The translations under genes and the position numbers were made by a program. DNA of 64,000 bases from Nisaea denitrificans DSM 18348 (GTDB lineage: Bacteria; Pseudomonadota; Alphaproteobacteria; Thalassobaculales; Thalassobaculaceae), in NCBI RefSeq assembly GCF_000426505.1, contig NZ_AUFM01000018.1, positions 62,001 through 126,000 of the forward strand, in the 5' to 3' direction. Below are positions 8,262 to 16,178 of this stretch, in pieces (position 1 is the stretch's first letter; each line of letters starts with the position of its first letter). The notes beneath the pieces are model-generated. The model searched no databases. It was not told the origin of the DNA and was given only the letters and a program-made list of their open reading frames with translations.

Positions 8262-9218
8262 TTAGTGCAGAGCCGGCGACTTCAGCAGCGCGTCCCGCGC
8301 GATCGACCGGACATTGGCGCTCAACATTTCGCCGTTGCGAACGAGAGACAAAGGCACGGTCACCCCGGCTTCGCCAAGGGACCAAACATGCCGGAAGAAC
8401 TCCGCCAACGACTTGATCTTCTCATCATCCACCGCGACGACAATGTCGCCGACCTTGATATCGGCATCCTCCGCGGGCCCGTTTTCGCTGAGCGCCGCGA
8501 CCACCACCTGATCCTGAATTTCCGTCCCGAAAAGGCCAAGCCAGGGGCGCGGCGGCTTTTCCACCCGCCCGTAGGTCGACAGCTGCTCAAGGATCGGCTT
8601 CAACAGATTGATCGGGACGACCATATTACCGTCGACCGCAGTATCCTCACCGGTCTGCTGCACCATCAGCGATCCGATCCCGAGCAAGCTGCCATCCGGC
8701 CCAATCAGCCCGCAACCACCCCAGTTCGGATGTGCCGGCGCTGTGAAAATCGCTTTATCGAGAAGATATTCCCAGTATCCGGCAAACTCGCGGATGGCCA
8801 TGACCTCGGCCGCTATCGCACCTTTGCTACCGCCAAGACCGCCGAGCACAACGGGGTCGCCTTCGCTCAGAATATCCGAATCGCCAAGCGGCAAGGCCGG
8901 CAGGTCGAGATGGCCTAGGGCCTGGATGAGGCCGAAACCGGTCTCCTGATCATAGCCCAGCACATGCCCCGCGACCGCGCGGCCGAAATTGTCCGTGATC
9001 CAGACCTGCTCGGCTTCCGTGACAAGATAACCGATGGTCAGGACCAGACCGTCTTCCCGGATAACCACACCATTGCCACTACGTTCCGTGCCAAGCAGGT
9101 TGGCCGTATAGGCGTCGTCGGGGATTGCTGTGCGAATACCGACCAGAGAAGCGTAGATACGATCAAGGTCGTATGCGTAGTCTTCCTGATTGGGTGCGTT
9201 TCCGCTTTCGTATTCCAT
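8262..9218 (-). CDS. HtrA/Deg-like trypsin-PDZ protein with lost catalytic triad
   Basis: 318-residue protein with the layout of a DegP/HtrA serine protease: a trypsin-like double beta-barrel (~45-205) and one PDZ domain (~212-300, PWLGLFGTEI ... GPAEDADIKVGDIVVAVDDEKI). All three catalytic positions seem lost: the histidine of the usual 'LTNAHVV' is Tyr64 (LTIGYLV), the aspartate of 'TDLAL' is Gly94 (TGFGLI), and the GNSGGP serine loop reads NWGGCG. There is no signal peptide. It is probably a non-proteolytic binding protein. The ATG at 9218 has an AGGA ribosome site 5 bp upstream, preferred over longer in-frame starts. Two palindromes (9299-9339) lie upstream and may control it. Gene is 157 bp ahead of phaZ. 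Confidence 0.8.
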   Translation of the reverse strand: MEYESGNAPNQEDYAYDLDRIYASLVGIRTAIPDDAYTANLLGTERSGNGVVIREDGLVLTIGYLVTEAEQVWITDNFGRAVAGHVLGYDQETGFGLIQALGHLDLPALPLGDSDILSEGDPVVLGGLGGSKGAIAAEVMAIREFAGYWEYLLDKAIFTAPAHPNWGGCGLIGPDGSLLGIGSLMVQQTGEDTAVDGNMVVPINLLKPILEQLSTYGRVEKPPRPWLGLFGTEIQDQVVVAALSENGPAEDADIKVGDIVVAVDDEKIKSLAEFFRHVWSLGEAGVTVPLSLVRNGEMLSANVRSIARDALLKSPALH

Positions 9219-9772
9219 CAATGTCCTGGCACTGCGACCGTGTCGTCCCTGTTTGCGCTCAGTATACAGGGACGTTTCGCTGTTGGAAGAGTATCGCCCT
9301 GTCTCAAAGTGACAGAGCATCATCCCGTCTCAAAGAGACATGGGGACTCTATGGGCAAAGGTCAGTGCTTGGGCACTGCGTCCGGCCTAGCGGCCGCGCA
9401 TATAGCGCCGCTCAGGACGGTACGGATGCAAAAAGGCATGTACCGACTTGCGAACGATTTTCATAAAGCGGACCATTCCGTCCAACTCCGATTGCTGGAT
9501 GGGTCCGGCGCATTCGCTCTTGCGGCTGGCCTGCCCGATCCGGGTTTGAACTGTTTCATGGCAATGCAATCGACGGGCCAAGAGATGACCGCTGCATCAC
9601 GTTGCTCAGAATGCGATATAGGGATGAAAATATCGTAAAGAAACCGGGGCCGTTGACTAAAAAGCGCATATTGCGGACGGGTTGTGAACAATGTCACTCC
9701 TGTTGCTATGAGATTTGGAAAGAACGGTGCCCGGGAATTTTTTGACCAAATGATCAGCACAATGGCTAAAGA
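9219..9772. other. 554-bp intergenic region rich in inverted repeats
   Basis: No convincing gene. It holds two copies of GTCTCAAAG(T/A)GAC (listed separately), a perfect hairpin CAGTGC-TTGG-GCACTG (9363-9378), and a bulged hairpin GGTAC..ATGC/GCAT..GTACC (9419-9444). A 95-codon open frame at 9351-9638 (plus) and a 64-codon one at 9387-9581 (minus) resemble no known protein and lack the strong third-position GC of neighbouring genes. It contains the promoters of the two genes that diverge from it and might encode a small RNA; neither is proven. Confidence 0.5.
9299..9339. promoter_or_regulatory. Tandem palindromic operator-like sites
   Basis: CTGTCTCAAAGTGACAG at 9299-9315 (5-bp arms CTGTC/GACAG) and the perfect palindrome GTCTCAAAGAGAC at 9327-9339. 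The 13-mer cores start exactly 26 bp apart, that is 2.5 helical turns. Paired dyads of the TGTCTC...GAGACA kind are typical upstream activator sites. They lie ~80-120 bp upstream of the HtrA-like gene start. The binding protein is unknown. Confidence 0.45.
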
Positions 9773-10288
9773 ATGAGCAAACAACCCGGAGCCTTCCTCG
9801 ATCGCGACGGTGTCCTTAACCGCGACACGGGTTTTCCGCATCGCCCGGACCAGATCGAATGGGTCGATGGCGCCATTGACGCAGTCGCCCTGCTCAAAGC
9901 GCGTGGGTACCTTGTCTTTGTCGTCACCAACCAATCGGGGATTGCCCGCGACTATTTCAGCGTGGCCGACGTCGAGACATTGCATCGATGGATGAATGCA
10001 CGGCTGCAAGAACACGGTGGGTCGATCGACGCTTTCCGGATCAGCCCCTATCATCCGGATTTCGACGATGGCCGTTTCACCGACCTCGCGGACTGGCGCA
10101 AACCGAAGCCGGGAATGCTGCTCGATCTTCTCGCTCATTGGGATGTCGACCTCTCCCGCTCTTTCATGATCGGTGACAAGACAACCGACATGGAAGCCGC
10201 CGAGGCGGCAGGTCTTCCGGGCCATCTCTTTAAAGGCGGCAATCTGCTGGAGTTTGTGAACGGCTTGCTGCCTCCGGTCCCGAATTGA
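9773..10288 (+). CDS. HAD-IIIA phosphatase, GmhB-like (heptose/histidinol phosphatase family)
   Basis: Soluble 171-residue HAD-family phosphatase resembling D-glycero-D-manno-heptose-1,7-bisphosphate 7-phosphatase. Motif I FLDRDGVLN (Asp10, Asp12), motif II VVTNQSG, motif III lysine in WRKPKPGML and motif IV IGDKTTDMEAA are intact, so it should be catalytic. The zinc-binding cysteines that GmhB carries between motifs II and III are absent here (ISPYHPDFDDG... instead of a Cys-x-His/Cys-x-Cys loop), as in some zinc-free relatives. Substrate is therefore uncertain: heptose bisphosphate for LPS core is the family default. No other heptose genes are adjacent; malate synthase follows after 125 bp. 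Confidence 0.8.
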   Translation: MSKQPGAFLDRDGVLNRDTGFPHRPDQIEWVDGAIDAVALLKARGYLVFVVTNQSGIARDYFSVADVETLHRWMNARLQEHGGSIDAFRISPYHPDFDDGRFTDLADWRKPKPGMLLDLLAHWDVDLSRSFMIGDKTTDMEAAEAAGLPGHLFKGGNLLEFVNGLLPPVPN

Positions 10289-10315
10289 GCGGCCGCACAA
10301 TAAAATGGTTTCGGT

Positions 10316-10348
10316 TTCCGCATTGCGGAACCGGCGCTTGCGTGCAAG
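10316..10348. promoter_or_regulatory. Two palindromes upstream of malate synthase
   Basis: TTCCGC-ATT-GCGGAA (10316-10330, perfect 6-bp arms) followed at once by CTTGC-GT-GCAAG (10337-10348). They lie 66-98 bp before the glcB start and 27 bp after the HAD phosphatase gene, so they may be operators for glcB, or a weak terminator for the gene before; there is no T-run. Confidence 0.4.
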
Positions 10349-10413
10349 ATGGCGGATCAAGAGGATGCGCCGCGATTCATGAACGATAGAACCCACGCGG
10401 AAAGGGCCTCGCG

Positions 10414-12585
10414 ATGACCAGCCGGATCCAGATCGGCAACTTGCAGATCGACCAGACGCTCTACAATTTTATCAATGACGAAGCTCTCCCCGGCACCGGC
10501 GTTGCTGCGGAAGGCTTCTGGGTTGGGTTCGAGCGCATCGTCGGCGAATTCGCCCCCAAGAACCGGGCACTGGTCGCCAAGCGTGGCGAGCTGCAGAAAA
10601 AGATCGACACCTGGCACAAAGCCAATCGTGGCGCCGGTTTCGATCTCGAGGCCTACAAGCTCTTCCTGAAAGACATCGGCTACATCGTGCCTGAAGGCCC
10701 GGCCTTCTCCGTCGGCACAGATCATGTCGATGCGGAGATCGCCACCGTCGCCGGACCGCAGCTTGTTGTTCCCGTGATGAACGCACGCTATGCCCTGAAT
10801 GCGGCAAACGCACGCTGGGGCAGCCTCTATGACGCGCTCTACGGCACCGATGCGATCTCGGACGAGGGCGGCGCTGCCGCCGGCGGCGCCTACAACCCAG
10901 CCCGTGGCGCCAAGGTCATCGCCTGGGCCCGCGATTTCCTGGACAAATCTGCACCGCTCTCCAGCGGCAGCCATGCGGATGCCACCGGCTACAGCGTTGT
11001 AGACGGCCAGCTTTCCGTCTCGCTGAAAGACGGCACGAAGACCGGCCTTAAAGCCCCGATCCAGTTCGCCGGATATAAGGGCGATGCGGGTGCGCCGAGC
11101 GGCATTCTGGTGCGCAATAACGAGCTGCATTTCGAAATCGTCATCGATCGCGGCCACATGATCGGCAAGGACGATGCGGCCGGTATCGCCGACGTCATTG
11201 TCGAAGCGGCACTGACGACCATCATGGATTGCGAGGATTCGGTCGCCGCGGTCGACGCAGAGGACAAGGTGCTGGCCTACCGTAACTGGCTTGGCCTGGC
11301 GAAAGGCGATCTCGCCGACAAGTTCATGAAGGGCGGCAAGGAAGTCACCCGCACGCTGAACCCGGACCGCATCTACACCGCCCCCGATGGCGGCGAGGTC
11401 CGGTTGCACGGGCGCAGCCTGATGCTGGTCCGCAATGTCGGCCTGCTGATGACCAACCCGGCCATCCTCTATGATGGCGACAAGGAAATCCCGGAATGCC
11501 TTATGGACGGTGTGTTCAACGCCGCCATCGCCCTGCATGACCTGCGCGGCGAAAACAAGGGCGGCAACAGCCGGGCCGGTTCCGTCTACACCGTGAACCC
11601 GAAAATGCATGGCCCCGAAGAAGTCGCTTTCATCGAAGCACTCTTCACCGAGACCGAAAAGCTGCTCGACCTTGCACCGAACACCCTGAAGATGGGCATC
11701 ATGGACGAGGAGCGCCGGACCACGGTGAACCTCAAGGAATGCATCCGGGCAGCCAAGGACCGCGTGGTCTTCATCAATACCGGCTTCCTCGACCGCACCG
11801 GCGACGAGATGCACACATCCATGGAAGCGGGCCCGATGATCCGCAAGGGCGACATGAAAGCCTCTTCCTGGATCAAGGCCTACGAAGACTGGAACGTCGA
11901 TATCGGGCTGGAATGCGGCCTGCAGGGCCATGCCCAGATCGGCAAAGGCATGTGGGCCATGCCGGACCTGATGGCGGAAATGCTGAAGCAGAAGAAGGGC
12001 CATCCGGAAGCAGGCGCAAACACCGCCTGGGTGCCGTCCCCAACTGCTGCCGTACTGCATGCCACGCACTATCACGAACTGAACGTGAAGCAGCGGCAGG
12101 ACGAGCTGAAGACCCGCGGCCGGGCCAATCTGGACGATATCCTGTCGATCCCTGTGGCCACGCGCCCGAACTGGGACGCGGAGACCATCCAGCAGGAACT
12201 CGACAACAATGCCCAGGGTATTCTCGGCTATGTGGTTCGCTGGGTCGATCAGGGCGTCGGCTGCTCCAAGGTGCCGGACATCAACAATGTCGGTCTGATG
12301 GAAGACCGTGCGACCCTGCGCATCTCCAGCCAGCATATCGCCAACTGGCTGCATCATGGCGTCTGCGACGCGGCCCAGGTCGAGGAGACCATGAAGCGGA
12401 TGGCCAAGGTGGTCGACGGCCAGAATGCCGGCGATCAGGACTACTCGCCGATGGCCCCCGATTTCGACAAAAGCATCGCCTTCCAGGCAGCCTGCGATCT
12501 TGTCTTCAAGGGACGGGAACAGCCGAGTGGTTATACCGAACCGGTACTGCACGGCCGCCGGCTGGAAGTGAAAGCGAAAGCGTAG
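10414..12585 (+). CDS. glcB: Malate synthase G
   Basis: Condenses glyoxylate with acetyl-CoA to give malate, in the glyoxylate bypass and glycolate/glyoxylate assimilation; cytoplasmic monomer. At 723 residues it equals the length of E. coli GlcB. Family stretches visible include [20 protein letters not shown], the glyoxylate/Mg2+ site region around ARG-containing [11 protein letters not shown] and MHGPEEVAF, and the C-terminal [26 protein letters not shown] with the catalytic Asp (MEDRATLR). The ATG at 10414 has AAAGGG upstream. No isocitrate lyase gene is seen here. A DUF123 gene follows after 9 bp and is probably cotranscribed. Confidence 0.96.
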   Translation: MTSRIQIGNLQIDQTLYNFINDEALPGTGVAAEGFWVGFERIVGEFAPKNRALVAKRGELQKKIDTWHKANRGAGFDLEAYKLFLKDIGYIVPEGPAFSVGTDHVDAEIATVAGPQLVVPVMNARYALNAANARWGSLYDALYGTDAISDEGGAAAGGAYNPARGAKVIAWARDFLDKSAPLSSGSHADATGYSVVDGQLSVSLKDGTKTGLKAPIQFAGYKGDAGAPSGILVRNNELHFEIVIDRGHMIGKDDAAGIADVIVEAALTTIMDCEDSVAAVDAEDKVLAYRNWLGLAKGDLADKFMKGGKEVTRTLNPDRIYTAPDGGEVRLHGRSLMLVRNVGLLMTNPAILYDGDKEIPECLMDGVFNAAIALHDLRGENKGGNSRAGSVYTVNPKMHGPEEVAFIEALFTETEKLLDLAPNTLKMGIMDEERRTTVNLKECIRAAKDRVVFINTGFLDRTGDEMHTSMEAGPMIRKGDMKASSWIKAYEDWNVDIGLECGLQGHAQIGKGMWAMPDLMAEMLKQKKGHPEAGANTAWVPSPTAAVLHATHYHELNVKQRQDELKTRGRANLDDILSIPVATRPNWDAETIQQELDNNAQGILGYVVRWVDQGVGCSKVPDINNVGLMEDRATLRISSQHIANWLHHGVCDAAQVEETMKRMAKVVDGQNAGDQDYSPMAPDFDKSIAFQAACDLVFKGREQPSGYTEPVLHGRRLEVKAKA

Positions 12586-12594
12586 AGAGGCGGC

Positions 12595-13050
12595 ATGACC
12601 AATCCGGCGTTGGGGGAATTTGCCCCCATCGTTCACGATCTTGTCGGAATACCGGCACCGGAACTCCTGAGTGGCGATGCCGCCCAGCCGGTACCGGGGA
12701 GTTACCTGCTCCTGCTCGAAATCGCAGAGCCCCAGACAATCACCATCAGGAAAAGAGACTGGCGCCTGCCCGCCGGTCTCTTTGTCTATGCGGGCAGCGC
12801 CCACGGCGCGGGCGGGCTGAAAGCCAGGCTGACCCGGCATTTCCGCAAGGAAAAGAAACAGCACTGGCACATCGACCAGGTCACAATGGCGGCCCGTGCC
12901 ATGCGGGCGCTCTGTTTTCAGGAGAATACGGAGTGCGAATTGAGCGAGCGGCTTCTCGCCAGTGGCCGATTTTCAGCTCCGGTACCCGGGTTCGGCAGCA
13001 GCGACTGTAAAAGCTGCCCCACACATTTTCTGGAGTTCAGCGGAGGCTAG
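12595..13050 (+). CDS. DUF123 / GIY-YIG-like domain protein
   Basis: 151-residue member of the DUF123 family, whose core resembles the GIY-YIG nuclease fold. The characteristic run is seen: GSYLLLLEI, then RLPAGLFVYAGSAHGAGGLKARLTRHFRKEKKQHWHID (the family's 'YxGSAxGxGGLxxRLxRHxR...HWHID'), then the C-terminal PVPGFGSSDCKSCPTHF with two conserved cysteines. In archaea the domain is found fused to endonuclease III, hinting at a link with DNA repair, but its activity is not established. Translation may be coupled to glcB (9-bp gap, AGAGGCGG ribosome site). Confidence 0.82.
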   Translation: MTNPALGEFAPIVHDLVGIPAPELLSGDAAQPVPGSYLLLLEIAEPQTITIRKRDWRLPAGLFVYAGSAHGAGGLKARLTRHFRKEKKQHWHIDQVTMAARAMRALCFQENTECELSERLLASGRFSAPVPGFGSSDCKSCPTHFLEFSGG

Positions 13051-13059
13051 GGTCCAGGC

Positions 13060-13272
13060 CTAGTCGTCATCTTCCGTTCGCGGACGCAGACCGAGATCCA
13101 TGACCTGCTTGCGGGCGTCCTCGTCTTCGACACCGACCATGGCGGACAACAGCATTGCCGCCGCGACAACGCCTTCCATATGGGCTTTCAACGGCGAAAG
13201 CCCGCGCTCGAAAGATTCCTCGACCGTTTCGTGGTAGGCGTCTTCGATCATACTTCTGGTGCTGTCGTCCAC
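13060..13272 (-). CDS. Small acidic helical protein of unknown function
   Basis: 70-residue protein starting at a GTG with an AGAGG site 5 bp upstream. The sequence is helical and acidic, with a short hydrophobic helix in the middle (EGVVAAAMLLSAMVG) and a charged C-terminus (RPRTEDDD). I do not recognise the family. It faces the DUF123 gene tail-to-tail with only 9 bp between. A dyad GAATCAC-11-GTGATTC lies 20-44 bp upstream and may regulate it. Confidence 0.6.
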   Translation of the reverse strand: MDDSTRSMIEDAYHETVEESFERGLSPLKAHMEGVVAAAMLLSAMVGVEDEDARKQVMDLGLRPRTEDDD

Positions 13273-13647
13273 GATGGCCTCTGATTGGAATGAATCACCT
13301 CAAGGCCTAGTGATTCCCGGCAGGCAATGCAACGCGTTTACCTGCGAAAAATGCTCACTTTTTCAAAAGACATTTTTGACTTTCAGGAACGGATGCGCCG
13401 CGAGAGTTTCCTGAGAAGACTTGCACGCTCGCGAGACGAGAATTCGGCCTCTCATATCCGGCGATCAGCCCCACCACCTCGACGCACTTATTCCGGGTTT
13501 CTCCGATATCGTCATACCGTGACCGTCCCCTGACAAGTGATCACAACTCCTTGATGCGATGTTTGAATACAGATCCCATTCCCAATCTGGCTTTAGGTTG
13601 CCTTCAACGCAGGCGTGAACAGTACGATTATACGGGAATGTGGCTTA
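13273..13647. other. 375-bp intergenic region before the chemoreceptor gene
   Basis: Holds the dyad GAATCAC (13292-13298) / GTGATTC (13310-13316), probably part of the control of the small minus-strand gene, then AT-richer sequence leading to the chemoreceptor gene. An open frame at 13327-13533 has a basic, low-complexity product and poor codon use, and I do not call it. No tRNA or terminator seen. Confidence 0.5.
13292..13316 (-). promoter_or_regulatory. Dyad upstream of small minus-strand gene
   Basis: Perfect 7-bp inverted repeat GAATCAC / GTGATTC with an 11-bp spacer that itself contains AAGGCCT. The position, 20-44 bp from the start codon at 13272, fits an operator overlapping a promoter. 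The binding protein is unknown. Confidence 0.35.
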
Positions 13648-14718
13648 ATGGATGTGACTGAACTGATCGCCGGCTGCGGCCTGGACCGGGAGAAGGCCAA
13701 GGCACTACCGGGAGTATGGGAAAACCATGTCCAACGAGAACTGGATGACGCCCTGATTGCGACCCACAAATTCTGCAACTCATATGACGGCCTGACAGGC
13801 TTTCTATGGGGTCAGGACGAAGCGTCCTGGGTCGCGAATCAGAAAAGCCGCTGGGAATCCGTCTTCTGCACCGGGATCGGATCTGCGCACGTCGACCAGG
13901 TCCGGGAATTCGCGCGCGGCGATCTTGAAAGCGCCATGAATCCCGCGGTCTACGGGCAGTTTTTTGCCGGTCTGGGACGCGAGCTGACGACCCGAATCCT
14001 CAAGACCGGGCAAGGCTCGGCGGAATCGCATGAAGCCGCAATCCTGATCGGCACATTGATGAACGCCGAAGCGACAATCGCTTCCTCCGCCTATAGCGAG
14101 GCGCAGACCGAAAAGAACCAGTCCACCATCGAAGAGCTCACCGGCATGATGGGGCAGAATGTCGGCGACATCATCGGCGGAGTGGCCGGTGCTTCCGACA
14201 AACTCTCCTCCAGCATGGCCACGATCAGCCAGAATGTTGGCCGCAATCTGGATCTCGCGACCGGCATCTCCGGGACGGTTGATTCAGCGGTTTCCAAACT
14301 GTCCGAGCTGTCCGCCGCCATCGACGGAATCCTCAAGCTGCTCAACGGCATCAAGTCGATTGCCGGGCAGACCAACATGCTGGCCCTGAACGCGACCATC
14401 GAGGCTGCCCGCGCGGGTGAGGCCGGGCTCGGGTTCGCCGTGGTTGCCCGCGAGGTCAAGATGCTGGCCACGGACAGCCGGGAGGCAGCCGACGGCATCG
14501 CGGAAATGACGAACCGGTTGAGCGAGACACTTGGCATGGTCCAGACCGGGTTCGCGGAGATCACCGAACGGGTATCGACCATGGTCCGCTCCATAGAGGA
14601 AAACGGCACGGCGGCTGAAGAACAGCACCGGGCAACCGGAGAGATCGCGGACCGCATGGCTCGGCTCGGGCAGGAAATCGACGAATCGATCTCGGGCATT
14701 CGTCAGCACTACGGCTGA
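13648..14718 (+). CDS. Soluble methyl-accepting chemotaxis protein with globin-like N-terminal domain
   Basis: Chemoreceptor signalling protein without any membrane segment. The C-terminal half (~170-350) is the MCP signalling domain, with the conserved hairpin tip QTNMLALNATIEAARAGEAGLGFAVVAREVKMLA, which contacts CheA/CheW. The N-terminal ~150 residues are helical and resemble protoglobin sensor domains (ANQKSRWESVF, GIGSAHVDQVREF, MNPAVYGQFFAGLGREL), but the position expected for the proximal heme histidine seems to be Arg (SRW), so heme binding is doubtful. The ATG at 13648 is preferred; a GTG at 13615 would add 11 residues. It ends 28 bp before the redox operon and may be cotranscribed, suggesting energy or redox taxis (inference). 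Confidence 0.78.
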   Translation: MDVTELIAGCGLDREKAKALPGVWENHVQRELDDALIATHKFCNSYDGLTGFLWGQDEASWVANQKSRWESVFCTGIGSAHVDQVREFARGDLESAMNPAVYGQFFAGLGRELTTRILKTGQGSAESHEAAILIGTLMNAEATIASSAYSEAQTEKNQSTIEELTGMMGQNVGDIIGGVAGASDKLSSSMATISQNVGRNLDLATGISGTVDSAVSKLSELSAAIDGILKLLNGIKSIAGQTNMLALNATIEAARAGEAGLGFAVVAREVKMLATDSREAADGIAEMTNRLSETLGMVQTGFAEITERVSTMVRSIEENGTAAEEQHRATGEIADRMARLGQEIDESISGIRQHYG

Positions 14719-14746
14719 CGAGCGCCGAACAGGGGAGAGCAAGCGG

Positions 14747-14983
14747 ATGATTGAAGTCCCGGCCGTCGAAACGGCTCAAAGCATTTTCGCTGCTGCCAGC
14801 TATTACGGCTATGTCGGCATCACGGTAGCCGCTGCTTTCCTGCTCTACGGAATTGACCGGATCGATCCGAGCACGCGCGGGAGCTACCTCTTCCGGCTGT
14901 TCCTGATCCCGGCGTCGGTGGTGTTCTGGCCGGTGATCCTGTGGCGCTGGGCGAATGCTGTCCGGGCGGAGACGAAGCCATGA
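14747..14983 (+). CDS. Small membrane protein, first gene of redox operon
   Basis: 78-residue protein with two membrane helices (about 20-36, YVGITVAAAFLLYGIDRI, and 48-66, LFRLFLIPASVVFWPVILW) joined by a short polar loop, ending in a basic tail. No cysteine or clear cofactor motif. The ribosome site is GGGGAGAG. The stop codon overlaps the start of the next gene (ATGA), implying coupled translation and a shared complex. Family not recognised; most likely an accessory or assembly subunit of the membrane complex encoded by the operon. Confidence 0.7.
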   Translation: MIEVPAVETAQSIFAAASYYGYVGITVAAAFLLYGIDRIDPSTRGSYLFRLFLIPASVVFWPVILWRWANAVRAETKP

Positions 14984-15126
14984 AGCGCCGTCATCAGCGC
15001 TGGCATCTTCGGATCTGGATCGCGCTGGCCATCCTGCTGCCGGGCTTTCTGCTGGTCACTGTGCTGCAGCGCCAGGACCACCCGGTCGAGCCGCCCCTGC
15101 AATTTGGCACGGGGGGCACACAATGA
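14980..15126 (+). CDS. 48-residue single-span membrane protein
   Basis: Very short protein with a basic N-terminus (MKRRHQRWHLR), one membrane helix (~12-28, IWIALAILLPGFLLVTV) and a short polar tail, i.e. cytoplasmic N-terminus and external C-terminus by the positive-inside rule. It overlaps its neighbours by ATGA at both ends (14980-14983 and 15123-15126), which is strong evidence that it is a real gene despite its size. No known family recognised. Probably a small subunit of the Rieske/heme complex. Confidence 0.68.
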   Translation: MKRRHQRWHLRIWIALAILLPGFLLVTVLQRQDHPVEPPLQFGTGGTQ

Positions 15127-16178
15127 GCGTGCAGTACAGGCCCGTGACCTGGACCCGGAACAAAATCACCTACGATCTCGTGCTCGGGTTCGGCATCGCC
15201 GCCTTCATAATCCTGTTCCTGCGCTATGCGCCGGGCTGGCTGGAAAGTTCCCGGATCAGCGGCCCGCAATTGCGCATGCGCGCCTTCGGCACCTGCGCTT
15301 TCCTGCTGCTGACCATTGTGCTCAGCATCGGCCCGCTGGCCCGGCTGGACATCCGCTTCCTGCCATTGCTCTACAACCGCCGACATTTCGGCGTCGCCAT
15401 TTTCTTCGTCGCGCTGGCGCACGCACTTGCCGTGACCGGCTGGTACCAGGCCTTCGGCCCGCTCGACCGCTATGTCGCCTTGCTCGCGTCGAGTACCGCC
15501 GTCACCTCTTGGCAGGCCTTTCCGTTCGAGTATCTCGGTATCTTCGCCCTCGGCATCCTCTTCACCCTAGCCGCGACCAGCCATGATTTCTGGCTGACCT
15601 TCCTTGGCGCCCCGCTCTGGAAAGCGATCCACATGTCCGTATACGCGGCCTATGCCGCGATTATCGGTCATATAGCCCTGGGTGTTTTGCAAGCCGAACA
15701 CTCCCCCTGGCTGCTCGGCCTGACCGGCGTCAGTGTCGGTCTGGTCTCCGCTCTGCATATCGCGGCGGGATTGCGCGAACAGGAGACATCGGTAGCCCCC
15801 TCCATCAACGACTCAGAAGGACACTGGGTGCACGCTGCCTATATCGGCGATCTGCCCGACGAGGGCGGCGTCACTGTTTTCCTGCCCACCGGAGAGAAAG
15901 CCGCCCTCTTCCGCTATGACGGCAAGGTATCCGCGCTCTCCAACGCCTGCGCGCACCAGAACGGACCGCTGGCCGAAGGCCGGATCATCGACGGGTGCGT
16001 CACCTGCCCCTGGCACGGCTACCAGTACCGGCCGGAAGACGGATGCTCGCCCGCGCCCTTCACCGAGAAAGTGGCGACCTACCGACTGCGCCGGGACGGC
16101 AACCGCCTGCTGATAGACGCAAACGCACTGCCGCCGGGCACACCGGTGCCGCCTATCGAGCTGGAGCAAGGTGCATGA
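15123..16178 (+). CDS. Ferric-reductase-type heme b membrane domain fused to a Rieske [2Fe-2S] domain
   Basis: Predicted membrane electron-transfer protein of 351 residues. Residues ~15-215 form six or so helices of the ferric reductase / MsrQ type, with histidines that could hold b hemes (His88 and His100 in RRHFGVAIFFVALAHA; His170 and His183 in KAIHMSVYAAYAAIIGH). Residues ~235-340 form a Rieske domain with C-x-H-16-C-x-x-H (Cys276, His278, Cys295, His298), of the ferredoxin/dioxygenase kind (AHQNGPLAEG, CPWHGYQY). The start ATG overlaps the upstream stop; the stop overlaps the next ATG. It would pass electrons between a quinone or soluble donor and another partner; direction and partners are unknown. 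This is the core of the operon. Confidence 0.85.
   Translation: MSVQYRPVTWTRNKITYDLVLGFGIAAFIILFLRYAPGWLESSRISGPQLRMRAFGTCAFLLLTIVLSIGPLARLDIRFLPLLYNRRHFGVAIFFVALAHALAVTGWYQAFGPLDRYVALLASSTAVTSWQAFPFEYLGIFALGILFTLAATSHDFWLTFLGAPLWKAIHMSVYAAYAAIIGHIALGVLQAEHSPWLLGLTGVSVGLVSALHIAAGLREQETSVAPSINDSEGHWVHAAYIGDLPDEGGVTVFLPTGEKAALFRYDGKVSALSNACAHQNGPLAEGRIIDGCVTCPWHGYQYRPEDGCSPAPFTEKVATYRLRRDGNRLLIDANALPPGTPVPPIELEQGA

Noticed and set aside
9351-9638. 95-codon plus-strand open frame with GGGG before the ATG
   Set aside because: Third-position GC is lower than in neighbouring genes, the product resembles nothing known, and it overlaps the hairpin-rich region; treated as non-coding.
10357-12870. 837-codon open frame on the minus strand
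   Set aside because: Antisense to malate synthase G and the DUF123 gene, which are both certain.
13327-13533. 68-codon open frame with ATG start
   Set aside because: Product is basic and low in complexity (RRLARSRDEN, PPPRRTYSG), no ribosome site, and codon use unlike the neighbours.
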